This document shows positions 62,127-64,000 of a stretch of DNA of 64,000 nucleotides, piece by piece. This DNA is from Ga0077555 sp963741565 (GTDB lineage Bacteria; Pseudomonadota; Alphaproteobacteria; Rhizobiales; Hyphomicrobiaceae): NCBI GenBank assembly GCA_963741565.1, contig CAVUIK010000016.1, positions 1 to 64,000 of the forward strand. The letters run 5' to 3'. The notes under the pieces were generated by a model. It made no database searches and had not been told where the DNA came from. It worked only from the letters and a program-made list of their open reading frames with translations. Position numbers and translations under genes: made by a program. How positions within the stretch are numbered: the stretch's first letter is position 1; each line of letters begins with the position of its first letter.

Positions 62127-63016
62127 GAGGTTCCCGTTCGGTCGAGCCAGGTTGCACTGCTGAAGACTTCGTCGTGCAAGGCGCGCAAGTGCGGCAGCGC
62201 GTCGCCGTACTTGTCGGCCAGACTCTTTTTCGTATCTTCCCAGTCGAAGGCTCGCGCGACGCTGTCGAGCATCGGGACTTTCGATTTCAGCAGCGGATGG
62301 TCGAGGGCAATTTGATCGATCAGGAGCCGCTCGCGGCCCTGGCCGCGGATGTAGTTCGGTAGGCAGATATAGCGCCGGTCGATGAACGGGATGTCGGCGA
62401 GTTCGTCGCCGGTCTCCACCTTCTCGATCAGCAAGGCGACGCGGTCGAGTGCAAATTGCGACACGAAATCCGGGCGAAACGGAACGATCACCTGATCGGC
62501 GAGATCAAGCGCGGCAAGCGATGCGAACGAGAGCCCCGGCGGGCAATCGAGAATGACCAGATCGAAGTCCATGCCAAAGTGCTTCATCAGTCGCATCATG
62601 CGGGTGCGGACTTGGGCCGCCACCGCATCCGGCTCCTTGCCCACCTTGGCCTGCTTCAGGAACAACTCGCCCTGCACATCCTCGAGCAGCAGCGAACCGG
62701 CGAGCAGCGACACGCGGCCCTTGGCGGTTCGCGCATAGGCGACGTCGCCGACGTTCGACAGAACGTATTCCGACTCGTCCTCGGCGACCTTCTCGAAGCG
62801 GTCGTAGAAGTAGTCGGCGATGGAGCGCCCGGCCCGGCGGGCCTTGTCCCAGCCTTCGCCGCCAACCAGCATCAGCGAGGCATTGCATTGCGTGTCGAGG
62901 TCCATGACCAACACGCGCCGGCCGCCCCAGCTGGCGGCGGCATGCGCCAGCATCACCGAGATCGTCGATTTGCCGACGCCGCCCTTGCGGTTCGCTACTG
63001 CCAGAAATTGCGCCAT
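62123..63016 (-). CDS. ParA-family ATPase
   Basis: 297-residue MinD/ParA ATPase. Deviant Walker A is KGGVGKST (residues 11-18), followed by VLVMDLDTQCNASLML (Walker A' Asp), and Walker B VILDCPPGLSFASLAA. ParA proteins position plasmids, chromosomes or protein clusters on the nucleoid. No ParB or parS-like sites are seen, the gene is paired with a small unknown protein, and it lies directly downstream of phaC on the same strand, so it could distribute polyhydroxyalkanoate granules or another cargo rather than DNA. That role is inference. Confidence 0.9.
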   Translation of the reverse strand: MAQFLAVANRKGGVGKSTISVMLAHAAASWGGRRVLVMDLDTQCNASLMLVGGEGWDKARRAGRSIADYFYDRFEKVAEDESEYVLSNVGDVAYARTAKGRVSLLAGSLLLEDVQGELFLKQAKVGKEPDAVAAQVRTRMMRLMKHFGMDFDLVILDCPPGLSFASLAALDLADQVIVPFRPDFVSQFALDRVALLIEKVETGDELADIPFIDRRYICLPNYIRGQGRERLLIDQIALDHPLLKSKVPMLDSVARAFDWEDTKKSLADKYGDALPHLRALHDEVFSSATWLDRTGTS

Positions 63017-63133
63017 GCCGTACCCGCTATCCCTATGCCATACGACAAACGGGTTATGCGATTCGCGGCTGTGCGGCCAAGTGCTTGGGAGACAACGCAG
63101 TCTTGGAATGCGCTGGGAGGTGGGACGATGCGT

Positions 63134-64000
63134 TCAACTTTTGGTGCGGACATAACTACCGGGTGCGTCCTCGATCACGCCAAGCTTGGCGCCGGGGGTG
63201 CGTGGACCGACCATGCCTCCCGAGTGCGAGGCTAACCACTTCGCCCAATGCGGCCACCAGGAGCCCGGATTTTCCGTGGCGCCTTCCAGCCACTCATCCA
63301 TCGTCTCGACGCGATCCGAATTGGTCCAGAACTGATACTTGTCTTTTTTGCCTTCGCCGGCTGGCGGGTTGATCACGCCCGCAATGTGGCCAGAGCCGGA
63401 GAGCACATACTCTACCGGTCCACCGAACAAGCGGGACCCGAGGTAGACCGACTTCGCCGGCGCGATATGGTCCTCGCGTGCGGCCAGCTCATAGATCGGC
63501 AGTTTCACGTTCTTCAGATCCAGCTTGGTACCGCCGATGGTCAGTTCGCCCTTGGCGAGTTTGTTTTCGTGATAAAACTGGCGCAGGTAGAAGCTGTGAT
63601 TGGCGGCCGGCATCCGCGTCGAATCCTGGTTCCAGAACAGCAGGTCGAACGGAAACGGCTTCTTGCCCAGCATGTAGTTGTTGACGATGTAAGGCCAGAT
63701 CAGGTCGCGCGGGCGCAGCATGTTGAACACGGTCGCCATGCGCGAGCCGTCGAGATAGCCCTTCTCGGCCATCATCTCTTCGAGCGCTTTCAATTGCGCA
63801 TCGTCGATAAAAAGCAGGAGGTCGCCGGCTTTGGTGAAGTCGGTCTGGGCGGCGAGGAACGTTGCGGATGCGAAGGGATCCTGACGCTTGGCGGCGTTGT
63901 ATGCCAGCGTGGTGGCGAGCAGTGTGCCGCCGACGCAATAGCCGAGCACGTTGGTCTGCTTGGCACCGGTTTCGCGCAGCACCGCGTCGGTCGCGGCGTG
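63134..64000 (-). CDS. phaC: Poly(3-hydroxyalkanoate) polymerase PhaC (5' end outside window)
   Basis: PHA synthase class I, C-terminal 288 residues; the frame is open to the right edge. The lipase-like box with nucleophile Cys is NVLGYCVGGTLLATTLAYNA, and the catalytic Asp and His lie in YELAAREDHIAPAKSVYLGS and VEYVLSGSGHIAGVINPP. Conserved PHA-synthase segments FLAAQTDFTKAGDL, RPRDLIWPYIVNNYMLGKKP and FDLLFWNQDSTRMPAANHSF are present, and it ends with PGSYVRTKS. It polymerises 3-hydroxyacyl-CoA into storage polyester on the granule surface. The next gene on the strand encodes the ParA-like ATPase. Confidence 0.95.
   Translation of the reverse strand, partial: HAATDAVLRETGAKQTNVLGYCVGGTLLATTLAYNAAKRQDPFASATFLAAQTDFTKAGDLLLFIDDAQLKALEEMMAEKGYLDGSRMATVFNMLRPRDLIWPYIVNNYMLGKKPFPFDLLFWNQDSTRMPAANHSFYLRQFYHENKLAKGELTIGGTKLDLKNVKLPIYELAAREDHIAPAKSVYLGSRLFGGPVEYVLSGSGHIAGVINPPAGEGKKDKYQFWTNSDRVETMDEWLEGATENPGSWWPHWAKWLASHSGGMVGPRTPGAKLGVIEDAPGSYVRTKS

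Noticed and set aside
1..64000. CRISPR array, tRNA genes, prophage
   Set aside because: No spaced repeats of CRISPR type, no tRNA T-loop/acceptor pattern and no phage structural genes were recognised; the 16-bp array at 8.65 kb has no spacers.

Overview
This window is GC-rich, densely coding DNA with the gene content of an alphaproteobacterium, most likely of the order Hyphomicrobiales (Rhizobiales). Supporting signs are the order eno, ftsB, pdhA, pdhB, pdhC, lpdA with a lipoylated E1-beta; a Mur/Fur-type palindrome in front of mntH; an RNase P RNA of alphaproteobacterial type; and PHA synthase. The species is not identified.

Layout. 1-4.5 kb: the end of a peptide-type substrate-binding protein (SBP) gene, mntH, and a broken SGNH hydrolase gene. 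4.5-21 kb: a catabolic and transport locus. Leftward are an SBP, an amidohydrolase, a broken PdxA-family dehydrogenase, a gamma-glutamylcyclotransferase-like gene, a histidinol-dehydrogenase paralogue, a VOC protein and an alpha/beta hydrolase. Rightward is a Dpp/Opp-type importer (fused double ATPase, two SBPs, two permeases), facing an IlvD/Edd dehydratase. 21-25.3 kb: an accessory stretch with a possible papain-like protein, a split YeeE/YedE sulfur transporter with a di-haem cytochrome, a truncated permease, an IS630 remnant, and a membrane protein with two TIR domains. 25-33.5 kb: a VOC protein, an acetolactate-synthase-like enzyme, a caspase/Sel1 protein, an Atm1-like ABC exporter, a membrane protein and serB. 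33.6-46.4 kb: the eno-ftsB-pdh-lpd region, interrupted by two Uma2 genes, a GFA gene, an unknown gene and two related lipoproteins, and ending in rnpB. 46-64 kb: RidA, an SDR, a cupin-like protein, a 2OG oxygenase, an ELM1-like protein, an Lrp regulator, greA, carB, kup, another SDR, metY, a GT-C glycosyltransferase, a ParA-like ATPase with a small partner, and the end of phaC.

The most striking global signal is that seven genes (SGNH, PdxA, the third SBP, the ABC exporter, pdhC, the cupin-like gene and carB) are each broken, and every break is exactly one extra base (two in PdxA). Two more genes may show the same thing. Because pdhC and carB are housekeeping genes, consensus insertion errors are the simplest explanation, although real decay of the accessory genes cannot be excluded.

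The best candidates for unusual biology are the TIR-membrane-TIR protein at 24.1 kb, the split sulfur transporter with its duplicated cytochrome, and the Uma2 genes with a miniature inverted-repeat element inside the pyruvate dehydrogenase cluster. No tRNA, CRISPR array or prophage was seen.
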